From Promethearchaeota archaeon (GTDB lineage Archaea; Asgardarchaeota; Lokiarchaeia; Sigyniarchaeales; SOKP01): a stretch of DNA of 64,000 nt. Position 1 is the stretch's first letter; every line of letters begins with the position of its first letter. The position numbers were made by a program, and so were the translations under genes. Of this stretch, positions 33,967 to 42,783 are shown one piece after another. The stretch is from positions 38,365 to 102,364 of the forward strand of contig JAEOTR010000062.1 in NCBI GenBank assembly GCA_016839705.1. Direction: 5' to 3'. The notes under the pieces were generated by a model, which was not told where the DNA came from, did not search any database, and saw only the letters and a program-made list of their open reading frames with translations.

Positions 33967-34434
33967 TTATAAACAAGGGATCTCTTCAACTTTTCCACAA
34001 TTTTCAATTTTATCATATTTATTTCTGTTAGATTGAAAGTGAACTAGAATTTCAGAATCTTTGATTTCTGGCATCTTTTCGAATAAATTTTTATCCCCCT
34101 CTCGAATTACCTGCAAAACAAGCGGTAAATGATGTCTAAAAATTCTATCTCGCAACCCCGCCCAACCAAAACAAAAACCTCCACTAACATGCATAAGAAG
34201 ATGGAGTTCATAATTTTTATTTTTTTGTTGCCATTCCGCTAATACCTCGTCCCTCATAAATCGTGTGTATCGACTTGATATTTGCTCATAATCATAATCA
34301 GCTCCTATTGTAAGGAAAAGATCCCCCGTTGAATCAGAATGAGTTAAGGTATATTTTCGAGGCATAGTTAATTTATACGGATCTACCGAGTCCTTATAGA
34401 CAACGTGTAATTTCTCAGGGTTCAAATCTGACAT
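33967..34434 (-). CDS. Staygreen (SGR) family protein, putative Mg-dechelatase
   Basis: 155 residues with the staygreen signature: 'PRKYTLTHSDSTGDLFLTIG', 'YTRFMRDEVLAEWQ', 'HLLMHVSGG' and 'LRDRIFRHHLPLVLQVIREGD'. Plant SGR removes magnesium from chlorophyll a. His32, Asp34 and Asp62 are present; from memory these are the residues reported as essential in a bacterial homolog. There is no transit peptide. An organism with this gene set is unlikely to make chlorophyll, so a substrate from detritus or another Mg-tetrapyrrole is inferred. It has its own TATA-like upstream sequence, downstream of heliorhodopsin. Confidence 0.88.
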   Translation of the reverse strand: MSDLNPEKLHVVYKDSVDPYKLTMPRKYTLTHSDSTGDLFLTIGADYDYEQISSRYTRFMRDEVLAEWQQKNKNYELHLLMHVSGGFCFGWAGLRDRIFRHHLPLVLQVIREGDKNLFEKMPEIKDSEILVHFQSNRNKYDKIENCGKVEEIPCL

Positions 34435-34578
34435 TTTTATGTATTGAGTATTTTAAATAAGCGTTTAAATCTTTTACTTATGAATTATAAATATATTTTT
34501 GAAGCAAATCTTCTCTAAATTCAAATATCAAAATTTAGAAGTACAATTAAATAAATAAAAAAAAAGATTAGATTTTAC

Positions 34579-35385
34579 TTAAGCTGGTTGTAATACTCCC
34601 GCAAATACTAGCCATGCCAAAAGAGTTTTAGACCATAAACTGAGCAAAATGTATCCACGTTCTCCAAATAAATAATCTCTCCATTTTCCTACTTTTTTAT
34701 ATTGAAGGATCATATTGATCGGAAAAGTATTGAAGAAAAACACATAGGATCCAAAGATTGCCCATACAAACCATGGGATTTGAGTAATATTTCCATTGCC
34801 AAATAAATACAAAAGTATGATTATCCAAGGCATAATTCCTGCAAACACACCGATGTAAAAGGCTGTCCAGTTCGTTTTCTCAGTTTTTTGATTATGGATC
34901 TCCATCATTAATCCTAAAAGATTCATGGTGGCGTTGATAGCAAAAATTAGTATTAAACTGGAAAGATCATAGACCCCAAAAAACCATGCAATTAAAACAA
35001 TCATCAGGGATGAGCTTAAAGCATATTCAAACCATCGAAAGTAATTGATGCCCTCCTCCAATTTTCTATTATAGAAATCGTTAACTCTAGGTAATACTAT
35101 TAAAAGATGCGCAATCGCAGAGAGAAATAGAAATATTGAAACGAGAGGACCAACTGGAACTGTTGTTAATTGAATATAATTAGGTTGGAGTATTTCTAAG
35201 ACTTCGTTATATGATAGGTAAGCTGTCGTAATGGGTAGCTCAAAATCTCTTATTTTAGGCACTGTAAGAGCTAAAATCAGCATTATACTGGCTTGAATTA
35301 AATGCAATAATCCCATGATTAAGTTAAATCGTTTTAAATATGGGAAGGTTATGCTAGATTCTGTTCTTTTATTCATAATATTCAT
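34579..35385 (-). CDS. heliorhodopsin
   Basis: Seven-helix heliorhodopsin. 'FRWFEYALSSSLMIVLIAWFFGVYDL' has the counterion Glu120, 'ILIFAINATMNLLGLMMEIHNQ' is helix four, and 'YKKVGKWRDYLFGERGYILLSLWSKTLLAWLVFAG' carries the retinal lysine, Lys253. His28 and His93 match the conserved heliorhodopsin histidines. In this family the N-terminus faces the cytoplasm, inverted relative to type 1 rhodopsins, and no ion pumping is known for most members. No carotenoid-cleaving retinal synthase gene is in the window, so retinal may come from elsewhere. Divergent from an SDR gene. Confidence 0.93.
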   Translation of the reverse strand: MNIMNKRTESSITFPYLKRFNLIMGLLHLIQASIMLILALTVPKIRDFELPITTAYLSYNEVLEILQPNYIQLTTVPVGPLVSIFLFLSAIAHLLIVLPRVNDFYNRKLEEGINYFRWFEYALSSSLMIVLIAWFFGVYDLSSLILIFAINATMNLLGLMMEIHNQKTEKTNWTAFYIGVFAGIMPWIIILLYLFGNGNITQIPWFVWAIFGSYVFFFNTFPINMILQYKKVGKWRDYLFGERGYILLSLWSKTLLAWLVFAGVLQPA

Positions 35386-35614
35386 TTTATGTATAAATTT
35401 TTTAAATTTTGAATAGATACTTTTGTATAAAAAATTGATCTATATAATTTATAAAACTTGGGAAGCAAACTAAATTTGTCCTTATTCTGAGGTTTTTATT
35501 TAGAAGACCGCTTATAGCTTATTCTTATGAATTATTAATGTAAACTATAAAAGATTGGATAAAATAAAAGATAGTAATAACGTTATCGTTTTAAACATAA
35601 TAAAAATCTTTTAG

Positions 35615-36445
35615 ATGATATTCATGACTTCTTTAAAAGACAAAACACTGTTCATTACGGGTGCAAGTAGGGGAATTGGAAAAGCTATTGCTTTGAGAGC
35701 AGCTCAAGATGGAGCAAATATAGCGGTGGTAGCTAAAACCAAAGAACCACAACCAAAATTACCCGGAACTGTCTATACTGCTGTAGAAGATATTAAAAAT
35801 GCAGGTGGGGATGCCATTCCATGTATTACGGATATCCGGTTTGAAGAACAAATCCAGACAGCCATTGATGCGACAATTCATAAATTTGGTGGTATAGACA
35901 TCCTTGTTAATAATGCGAGTGCGATTTCTTTATCCCCCACTTTAGAACTAGAGATGAAGAGATTTGATCTCATGTTTTCTGTTAATGTACGGGGAACTTT
36001 CTTAAGTTCAAAGTTATGTATTCCTTATTTAAAAAAGGCTGAAAATCCTCATATATTAAATTTATCACCTCCCTTAAATTTAGACCCAAAATGGTTTAAG
36101 AATAACGTAGCCTACACAATAGCTAAATATGGGATGAGCATGTGTGTTTTAGGAATGGCTGAAGAATTTAAAAACGACGGGATTGCTGTAAACGCTCTAT
36201 GGCCTCGAACACCAATCGCAACCGCTGCTGTAAAAAATTTGCTGGGTGGACGATCCACAATTAAGCATTCAAGGATTCCGGAAATTGTAGCTGATGCGGC
36301 ATATCTTATTGTCACAAAACCAAGTAGAGAATGTACAGGTAATTTTTTTATTGACGAGGAAATTCTTTTGGAAAATGGAATAACCGACTTAGAAAAATAT
36401 TCTGTAGAACCTAAAGCTGAGCTTTATCAAGATTTTTTTCTCTAA
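35615..36445 (+). CDS. HSDL2-like short-chain dehydrogenase
   Basis: SDR with 'ITGASRGIGKAIALRAAQDGANI', 'TKEPQPKLPGTVYTAVEDI', 'VNNASAISLSPTLE' and 'AYTIAKYGMSMCVLGMAEE' (Tyr-x3-Lys). These blocks are nearly those of the hydroxysteroid dehydrogenase-like protein 2 branch, without the C-terminal sterol-carrier domain of the animal protein. It is likely a cytosolic NAD(P)H oxidoreductase of a lipid-type alcohol. Divergent from heliorhodopsin; a retinoid substrate is a guess only. Confidence 0.87.
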   Translation: MIFMTSLKDKTLFITGASRGIGKAIALRAAQDGANIAVVAKTKEPQPKLPGTVYTAVEDIKNAGGDAIPCITDIRFEEQIQTAIDATIHKFGGIDILVNNASAISLSPTLELEMKRFDLMFSVNVRGTFLSSKLCIPYLKKAENPHILNLSPPLNLDPKWFKNNVAYTIAKYGMSMCVLGMAEEFKNDGIAVNALWPRTPIATAAVKNLLGGRSTIKHSRIPEIVADAAYLIVTKPSRECTGNFFIDEEILLENGITDLEKYSVEPKAELYQDFFL

Positions 36446-36449
36446 ATAC

Positions 36450-37094
36450 TTAGTGATTAAACAACTTGGGAAAAAATCTTCCGGTGTATTTCATATAATC
36501 TCTGTATTCATCTTCGAATGATGATAATAACAAAATTCTCTCTTCATCTAGTGCTAATAGATATAAACCAATCCCTCCGAATAGGTATATAATTAACAAA
36601 ACCCAATCCAATAAGATAAGATTGAATCCTATTGAAAAGATATTAAATGAGAGGTAAACCGGGTGCCTGATCTTGCTGTAGATTCCTGTTTTTACAATTT
36701 TTTTGGTTTTTGTCCCACCATCAATCGGGTAAGCCCAAGATGTCCCTAATTCGCGATAAGAATAAAATAGTATAATGTTACCAATCAGTACTAAACTGAA
36801 TCCCCCGAAATTAATTAGGAAATCCATCGAAAAATGAAAGATTCTTGGTAAAACGGTACTAAACCAATTATAAAAAATAATATTTAAGAAACATAAAATA
36901 ATGAAAATATTCATTACCATTACCCCAATTCTTGACACTAATCGGGGTTTATCAAAATTATCCTTTTGTCCACTAGAATCATTAGGGGAATTATTCCTGC
37001 CTTTAATTTTCTTTTTAATTATATATACTTGATTAAATCCAAAAAATATGAAACCGAAACCAATTAAAGCTTTCACAATAGAAGATTCTAACAT
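36450..37094 (-). CDS. isoprenylcysteine-methyltransferase-like membrane protein
   Basis: 214 residues, about five membrane helices. The C-terminal 'VKTGIYSKIRHPVYLSFNIFSIG' and 'DEERILLLSSFEDEYRDYMKYTGRFFP' are the SAM- and substrate-site motifs of the ICMT/PEMT-type membrane methyltransferases. It probably methylates a lipid or prenyl group at the membrane. Prenylated proteins with C-terminal Cys were not seen in this window. It is convergent with the SDR, four bases between stops. Confidence 0.8.
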   Translation of the reverse strand: MLESSIVKALIGFGFIFFGFNQVYIIKKKIKGRNNSPNDSSGQKDNFDKPRLVSRIGVMVMNIFIILCFLNIIFYNWFSTVLPRIFHFSMDFLINFGGFSLVLIGNIILFYSYRELGTSWAYPIDGGTKTKKIVKTGIYSKIRHPVYLSFNIFSIGFNLILLDWVLLIIYLFGGIGLYLLALDEERILLLSSFEDEYRDYMKYTGRFFPKLFNH

Positions 37095-37283
37095 CTTGGA
37101 TAGTGCGATAGTTTTTCTCCTTAAAATTCTATATCATAAAAATTATGTAAATTAAAATAAGGTAGTTTAATTTTTATCTTTTTATTATTGATTCTATACA
37201 GATATCAATTTAAGCAATTTACAGACGAAAATTAAAAAAAAGAGAAAAAAATTATTTTTAAAATAATATTATTTTTATAACTC

Positions 37284-38060
37284 CTATTTCTTTGCTCTAT
37301 ATGCTGTATAGATTATACCCACAGCGATTAGAATTATGGCAATTATCGCGGTAATTGTAATGGTTAAATTAAGACCTAGCTGTTTGAGAAATATTCCAAA
37401 TGTTGCCCATAATACCACAAGGCTATAAGCATAATCTTTTCTTAAGAATAACATCACAAATGTAATTAATACTGCTACGGAAATAACCAGTATTGTTAAG
37501 ATTTCAGCTAGTAATCCAAAACTCTCTACACCTGCGTTGACTAACACAGCCGTAACATTTGCTATAGTTGCCACTGTTATCCATCCAAGATATATACTGA
37601 AAGGTGTATACACAAACCATTTCTCTTTCCTAGTCACTTCAATCTTGCCAACATCAAGCCTTAAATATATCCATAGTAATGATAACAATATAACTATCAT
37701 TGCTACTATTGAAAGATAGATTAGCCCATAATGCCAGAAAAAAATCCAAAATATATTAGCAATATTACTTAGAATGAAAAGATAGCTAATTTTTTCAAGA
37801 AAAGGCATTTCAACTTTCTCATCTTTAACTACATCGCGAATTTGATATACCACAAATATTCCGAGGAACGCATATATAACTCCCCATATACTAAATGTTA
37901 TTCCAGCGGGTACAAATAAATTAGGATACAAATCAGAGATATAACCAGTATTACCTAGACCTAATGGAACAGAAGCTGCAACATAATTAATTATCACTGT
38001 TAATATTAGTGTTGTTAAATTTAAGACTTGTAAAATCAATTTCTTCTTATCATCAATCAT
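37284..38060 (-). CDS. TspO/MBR-related membrane protein, long form
   Basis: About 258 residues with seven or eight helices. 'FVPAGITFSIWGVIYAFLG', 'ANIFWIFFWHYGLIY' and 'YTPFSIYLGWITVATIANV' correspond to TspO/MBR landmark helices (PAG-W-Y, N-W-F, W-ATxxN) in an enlarged version. TspO proteins bind porphyrins, hemes and other tetrapyrroles and respond to oxygen or light in bacteria. The track starts at a GTG (38069); I use the ATG three codons later. Its position among staygreen, heliorhodopsin and Rieske genes is suggestive. Confidence 0.75.
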   Translation of the reverse strand: MIDDKKKLILQVLNLTTLILTVIINYVAASVPLGLGNTGYISDLYPNLFVPAGITFSIWGVIYAFLGIFVVYQIRDVVKDEKVEMPFLEKISYLFILSNIANIFWIFFWHYGLIYLSIVAMIVILLSLLWIYLRLDVGKIEVTRKEKWFVYTPFSIYLGWITVATIANVTAVLVNAGVESFGLLAEILTILVISVAVLITFVMLFLRKDYAYSLVVLWATFGIFLKQLGLNLTITITAIIAIILIAVGIIYTAYRAKK

Positions 38061-38510
38061 TTTTATCACAGATTATTATTTATCGAAAACTAGATTTTAC
38101 CTATATAAATTAAATTTTCTTAAGTATAAGATAGTGTTGATTATAAATTAAAGAGAGAAAAAATATACACATTATAACCTATAGTAAGAATACGAGTATA
38201 GCATAATAAATTATTATATTTAGTTTTGATATACCAGATAACCTACTAGGATATAAAAGTAAAATAACATATAAGTAAGGTTTATTTCTAGTAATTTCTT
38301 ACTCGAAATTTTTTGGAATCGAAGAGTTAAAGAAAGATATACATTTCTGAGATATGTCTTATTCTTGTCCTAATGTTTATTCGAAAATATTTAACAATTT
38401 ATTAACAAGAAAGAATATTCAAATTTTTCCTAATTATTATTTATTCTTTGTAAAATTATTGAATATTTTATTATCTGAAGTCTTAATACTTTTTTTTAAC
38501 CTTTCTATTT
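38061..38510. other. intergenic region between divergent TspO-like and MFS genes
   Basis: 450 very AT-rich bases with several TATA-like stretches (e.g. CTATATAAATT near 38100). No ORF, repeat or RNA gene that I can support. Confidence 0.4.
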
Positions 38511-39800
38511 ATGGTAAAAATAAGTTCTGAATATCAAAAACTCACTCCTCTTTGGATCTCAGTCTTTGTGGACATTCTTGGGTTTAGCATAATATTACCC
38601 TTTCTACCATTTTTTATTGCAGATTTTAATACTTCACCTATCGTGATAGGATTCCTTTTAAGTTCGAACGCTATTTTTGGATTCTTTTTTGGACCAATTT
38701 TAGGTAAACTAAGTGATAAATATGGAAGGAAACCTTTTATGCTAATTTCTCAAGCGGGGACCTTAGTGGGATTCATAATATTGATTTTTGCGAATAATCT
38801 TATTGTATTATTTATCGCGAGAGTGGTAGATGGGATATTTAGCGGACAGTTTCCGATATCTAAAGCAATAATTGGTGATGTTGTCCCTCCTAAAGAACGA
38901 CCAAAACAAATGACAAATATAGGAGTTGCATTTACTCTTGCATTTTTAATTGGACCTGCTATTGGTGGATTTTTATCTCCATTTGGAATAATGGGCCCGG
39001 GTATTGTAGCAAGTATATTAGCGGGATTTACTTTTGTTTTTACGGCATACTATCTGAAGGAGACACTGCCTATTAAGGTAGGCATTCAACATTGGGCTAA
39101 ATTTGAGCTGAATTCTCAATCGACTGAAACTGATAGTATTATTACTAAGGAATTGAAAACGAAAAAATCATCGATTTGGAGAAATGAACGGACTATAATA
39201 CTCTTAATCCAATATAGCATTCTTGTAGTAGCAGCAGGTATTTTTCAAACTACCTTTAGTTTATTCGGAGGACTTCGTTTAGGATTAAATGCTCAAACAA
39301 TTGGAATTCTTCTCTCTTTAATGGGTGTCTTTCAATTAATCTTCCGGACTTTATTCTTTAATAGAATTCGGCAAGGTTTGGGAGACCCTAAAACAGCTAT
39401 GCTGGGCTTGGGTAGTTATATTATCTCTTATTTGTTATTAGCTTTTGTATCCCAAACATGGCAATTAGTCTTAGTTTTGTTCTATATCAGTTTTTCTGGA
39501 GCTACTTCAAGGGGAATAACAATTGGCTTTACTAGTCGTTCAGTTGATTATCTGAACCAAGGAAAGATAATGGGTATCACTTCATCCATCGATAATATAT
39601 CGCAAATACTTGGACCGATATTAGGTGGATTTTTACTCTCATTGACAGGGAATCTTCCATTCGCCTTGATGTTAAGCGGTTTAAGTATCTTACCTTTTAT
39701 AATAAGTTTTCAAGTATTGAAATTTGGTTATGATAATAGAACACATGATAAAAAGAGTAAAATTCCTCAAGTTATAATCGAAGCTCAAACTGAAAAATAA
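38511..39800 (+). CDS. MFS transporter, TetA/drug-efflux-like
   Basis: 429 residues, twelve predicted helices with a central loop near residue 210. Loop 2-3 motif A 'GKLSDKYGRKPFMLIS' and motif C-like 'AFLIGPAIGGFLSPFGI' in helix five mark the drug:H+ antiporter branch. It exports or imports a small molecule at the cell membrane; substrate unknown. An oligo-T terminator follows. Aldo/keto reductase and Rieske genes follow on the same strand. Confidence 0.88.
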   Translation: MVKISSEYQKLTPLWISVFVDILGFSIILPFLPFFIADFNTSPIVIGFLLSSNAIFGFFFGPILGKLSDKYGRKPFMLISQAGTLVGFIILIFANNLIVLFIARVVDGIFSGQFPISKAIIGDVVPPKERPKQMTNIGVAFTLAFLIGPAIGGFLSPFGIMGPGIVASILAGFTFVFTAYYLKETLPIKVGIQHWAKFELNSQSTETDSIITKELKTKKSSIWRNERTIILLIQYSILVVAAGIFQTTFSLFGGLRLGLNAQTIGILLSLMGVFQLIFRTLFFNRIRQGLGDPKTAMLGLGSYIISYLLLAFVSQTWQLVLVLFYISFSGATSRGITIGFTSRSVDYLNQGKIMGITSSIDNISQILGPILGGFLLSLTGNLPFALMLSGLSILPFIISFQVLKFGYDNRTHDKKSKIPQVIIEAQTEK

Positions 39801-39803
39801 TAA

Positions 39804-39818
39804 TTTTCTTTTTTTTTT
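39804..39818 (+). terminator. oligo-T terminator after MFS gene
   Basis: TTTTC followed by ten T's begins four bases after the MFS stop codon; a strong archaeal-type termination signal. Confidence 0.55.
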
Positions 39819-39978
39819 ATATCATCCCACTTATTAAGTTTGAAATATGATAATTTGAGAGAGTTTGCCATATAGAATATACTCAATTAGTCTTATGAAT
39901 TATTAATAAAAACTATTTAAAATGGGTATAAATAAGCTTATCAGAAGTGATATGAAAATAAGAATTTAATTGAATAAT

Positions 39979-40986
39979 ATGATTTTACCACAAGAAAGTA
40001 GAACTTACATTTCCAATGATATAGAAATATGCAGAATTATAAACGGTATGTGGCAAATTTCTGGAGCACATGGACCTATTAATATGGAAAAAGCTTTGGA
40101 AGCCATGGGTGATTTTACAGATAACGGATTCATTACATGGGATTTAGCTGATCATTATGGTCCAGCTGAAGATTTTGTAAAGTATTTTAGAAAACTAAGA
40201 AGAAAAGAACATCAGGAACCTAATCTTAGATTTTTTACAAAATGGGTTCCAAATCCACAACCAATATCAAAGGAGATCGTGAGGAAAGCTATAGATCTTT
40301 CAAGAAGAAGAATGGATATGAATGTTTTAGATATGGTTCAATTTCACTGGTGGGATTATCAGGATAAAAATTACATAAATGCGATTGAATATCTTGAAGA
40401 ATTAAGAGAAGAAGGAATAATATTGAGTCTGGGATTAACCAATTTTGATTCATTACACGTCGAAGAGCTCTGTGAAATGGGCATCAAAATCATTACAAAT
40501 CAAGTTCAATATTCAATAATAGATAGAAGACCCGAAAAGTTTATGACACAGGTTTGTCAAAAATATGGTATAAAATTATTTGCCTATGGTACACTATGTG
40601 GAGGGCTTCTCTCAGAAAAATATCTAGGAAAATCTGAACCTTACAGATCTGATTTAAATACAGCTTCTCTCAATAAATATAAGAATATGATTAATCGATG
40701 GGGAAACTGGGATCTATTTCAAGAATTATTATCTACTCTTAATCATATAGCAAAAAAATATGGTGTTAGTATTTCGAATATTGCAGTTCGATATATATTA
40801 GAAAATCCGATAATAGCTGGAGCGATTATTGGTGTTCGACTCGGTGTTTCCGAACATTTAGTCGAGAATTCAAAAGTTTTTAACTTCTCACTGGAAAGAT
40901 CCGATTTGGATGAAATTGAAAAAGTTTCATCCAAAGCTAATAATCTTCTTGAAATAATTGGAGACTGTGGAGATGAATATAGATAA
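39979..40986 (+). CDS. aldo/keto reductase
   Basis: The TIM-barrel AKR tetrad is visible: Asp and Tyr in 'WDLADHYGPAEDF', Lys in 'FTKWVPNP', His in 'MVQFHWWDYQD'. 'SLGLTNFD' and 'ITNQVQYSIIDRRP' follow, with the NADPH phosphate region 'GAIIGVRLGVSEHL' near the C-terminus. It reduces carbonyls in the cytosol. The track starts at a TTG; I chose the ATG at 39979. It lies 175 bases before the Rieske gene in the same orientation. Confidence 0.9.
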   Translation: MILPQESRTYISNDIEICRIINGMWQISGAHGPINMEKALEAMGDFTDNGFITWDLADHYGPAEDFVKYFRKLRRKEHQEPNLRFFTKWVPNPQPISKEIVRKAIDLSRRRMDMNVLDMVQFHWWDYQDKNYINAIEYLEELREEGIILSLGLTNFDSLHVEELCEMGIKIITNQVQYSIIDRRPEKFMTQVCQKYGIKLFAYGTLCGGLLSEKYLGKSEPYRSDLNTASLNKYKNMINRWGNWDLFQELLSTLNHIAKKYGVSISNIAVRYILENPIIAGAIIGVRLGVSEHLVENSKVFNFSLERSDLDEIEKVSSKANNLLEIIGDCGDEYR

Positions 40987-41160
40987 TCAAATACCCCTTG
41001 TCAGTAACGTGGAAGCTCTCAATAAATCCTAATTTATATATTTAAGCAGTTCTATTACCTTTTTAGAAATAATAACATTTAGTCACCAACTGATGCTGTA
41101 TTTTATAAATTATTATGTAAAATGTCTTTAATTCTTTTTAATTTTGATTATTGAGTAATT

Positions 41161-42147
41161 ATGATACGGAATCAATGGTATGCCGTTCTGGAATCTAATG
41201 AAGTTCCAAAAAGTAAACTAATTGGAGTAATAAGACTTGGAGAAAAATTAGTCTTTTGGCGAAATAAAAATGGAGAATTAATATGTCTAAGAGATAAATG
41301 TGCTCATCGAGGGGCGAAGCTTAGTATCGGAAAAATTTGTGCTAATGGAGATAAGGTGGAATGTCCATTCCATGGGCTAAGATACGATAAATCAGGTCAG
41401 TGTACTTTAATACCCGCAAACGGTAAAAACACTCCAGTGCCAGAACGGTTTAAAGTGGTATCTTACCCAACAAGAGAAAAACACAATTTTATATGGATTT
41501 GGTGGGGAGAACCTCAATTTGAATATCCTCCTATACCATTTTTTGCAAATATTGATAATAAATTTTCTTATAATACTCATACTGAAGTATGGCCGGTTCA
41601 TTATTCTCGAGCAATCGAAAATCAACTTGATGTTGTTCATTTACCTTTTGTCCATCATAATACAATTGGGCGAGGCTATCAAACACTTGTACATGGACCT
41701 TTAGTGGAACCTTCTGAGGATGGAAATGAGTTCAACTTCTGGGTATATAATCAAAAAGATGATGGAAAGACTAAGCCTTTAAAACCTGAAGAATTTACTA
41801 ATGAAATGAAAATCTTTCATCTTGAATTTAAATTTCCACATATATGGCAGAATTATCTTGGGGAAAAAGTTCGGATATTTATAGCTTTTGTTCCAATAGA
41901 TGAAACACACACGAAGTTTTATATGAGATTTTATCAAAAATTTATAAGGATCCCTATTTTAAAATCAATTATTAATTGGTTTGCTAATAAATTTAATCTC
42001 ATTATCCTACATCAAGATAGAAAGGTTGTTCTAACACAGCAACCAATTAAATCTCAATTAAAAATGGGAGAAAAGCTCATTCAAGGTGATAATCCCATTG
42101 TATATTACCGGCGTAGAAGAGAAGAATTAATATTAAATAACAATTAA
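41161..42147 (+). CDS. Rieske non-heme iron oxygenase (alpha-subunit / PaO-like)
   Basis: N-terminal Rieske 2Fe-2S domain with Cys47, His49 ('DKCAHRGAKLS') and Cys68, His71 ('CPFHGLRYD'). The catalytic domain has 'AIENQLDVVHLPFVHHNTIG': bridging Asp157 and iron ligands His160, His165. Length 328 fits single-component alpha subunits. Relatives include pheophorbide a oxygenase and aromatic-ring demethylases. It needs oxygen and a reductase not found here, implying at least microaerobic life. In the same neighbourhood as a staygreen protein. Confidence 0.88.
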   Translation: MIRNQWYAVLESNEVPKSKLIGVIRLGEKLVFWRNKNGELICLRDKCAHRGAKLSIGKICANGDKVECPFHGLRYDKSGQCTLIPANGKNTPVPERFKVVSYPTREKHNFIWIWWGEPQFEYPPIPFFANIDNKFSYNTHTEVWPVHYSRAIENQLDVVHLPFVHHNTIGRGYQTLVHGPLVEPSEDGNEFNFWVYNQKDDGKTKPLKPEEFTNEMKIFHLEFKFPHIWQNYLGEKVRIFIAFVPIDETHTKFYMRFYQKFIRIPILKSIINWFANKFNLIILHQDRKVVLTQQPIKSQLKMGEKLIQGDNPIVYYRRRREELILNNN

Positions 42148-42218
42148 TTACCATTTAGTTTTATAACTATAAATTTTAATTAAGCTTTCAGCATCATATA
42201 GAACGTTTGACATTGAAT

Positions 42219-42761
42219 TTATTTCTTTTTACTTCTATATACGGAAAGAATACCAATGATAATATCGCAAGAAATTACACCAAACAACAAAATCCATTTG
42301 ATTAGTGCGAATACTGAATGAGAAATAGCCCATGAATTAGGAAATCCAGTAGAATCTGTTAGCATAGCTAAAATAAATATATTTTCAATTCCGTCGCAAC
42401 ATGCTGCTATTACTCCAGAGATTGCTAAAAGAAGACTAATATGTCCTATTCTAGATGGTATTCCATACCTTCTCGCTATTAACACAGATAAACTAAAAAG
42501 AATCAACCCATAACCCACCATAAATATGTAATCCAGAGATGGAGCAATTCGGTATAATTCAATATTCGTCACTGCATAATATGATTTCATTAGTTCTCCA
42601 CTAAAACTTAGTTGACTTGAAAAAATTTGTGCGGGATATCCAGATAAATCGGTGTAAAACTGCATTACAGGTATCACAATAATACATAAAATAAAACCTA
42701 AAATTATCAGAAATTTCAACTTTCTTGCTGATGGACTTTTAGAAAAATTTTCAAATTTCAT
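42219..42761 (-). CDS. four-helix membrane protein, unknown function
   Basis: 180 residues with about four helices. The first extracytoplasmic loop (~45 residues, 'LSGYPAQIFSSQLSFSGELMKSYYAVTN') is long. 'YIFMVGYGLILFSLSVLIARRYGIPSR' marks helix two. I recall similar bacterial and archaeal hypothetical membrane proteins but no function. Downstream of the metallophosphoesterase by 22 bases on the same strand, so co-transcribed. Confidence 0.6.
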   Translation of the reverse strand: MKFENFSKSPSARKLKFLIILGFILCIIVIPVMQFYTDLSGYPAQIFSSQLSFSGELMKSYYAVTNIELYRIAPSLDYIFMVGYGLILFSLSVLIARRYGIPSRIGHISLLLAISGVIAACCDGIENIFILAMLTDSTGFPNSWAISHSVFALIKWILLFGVISCDIIIGILSVYRSKKK

Positions 42762-42783
42762 ATTGTAAATAAAATTTGTTCCT

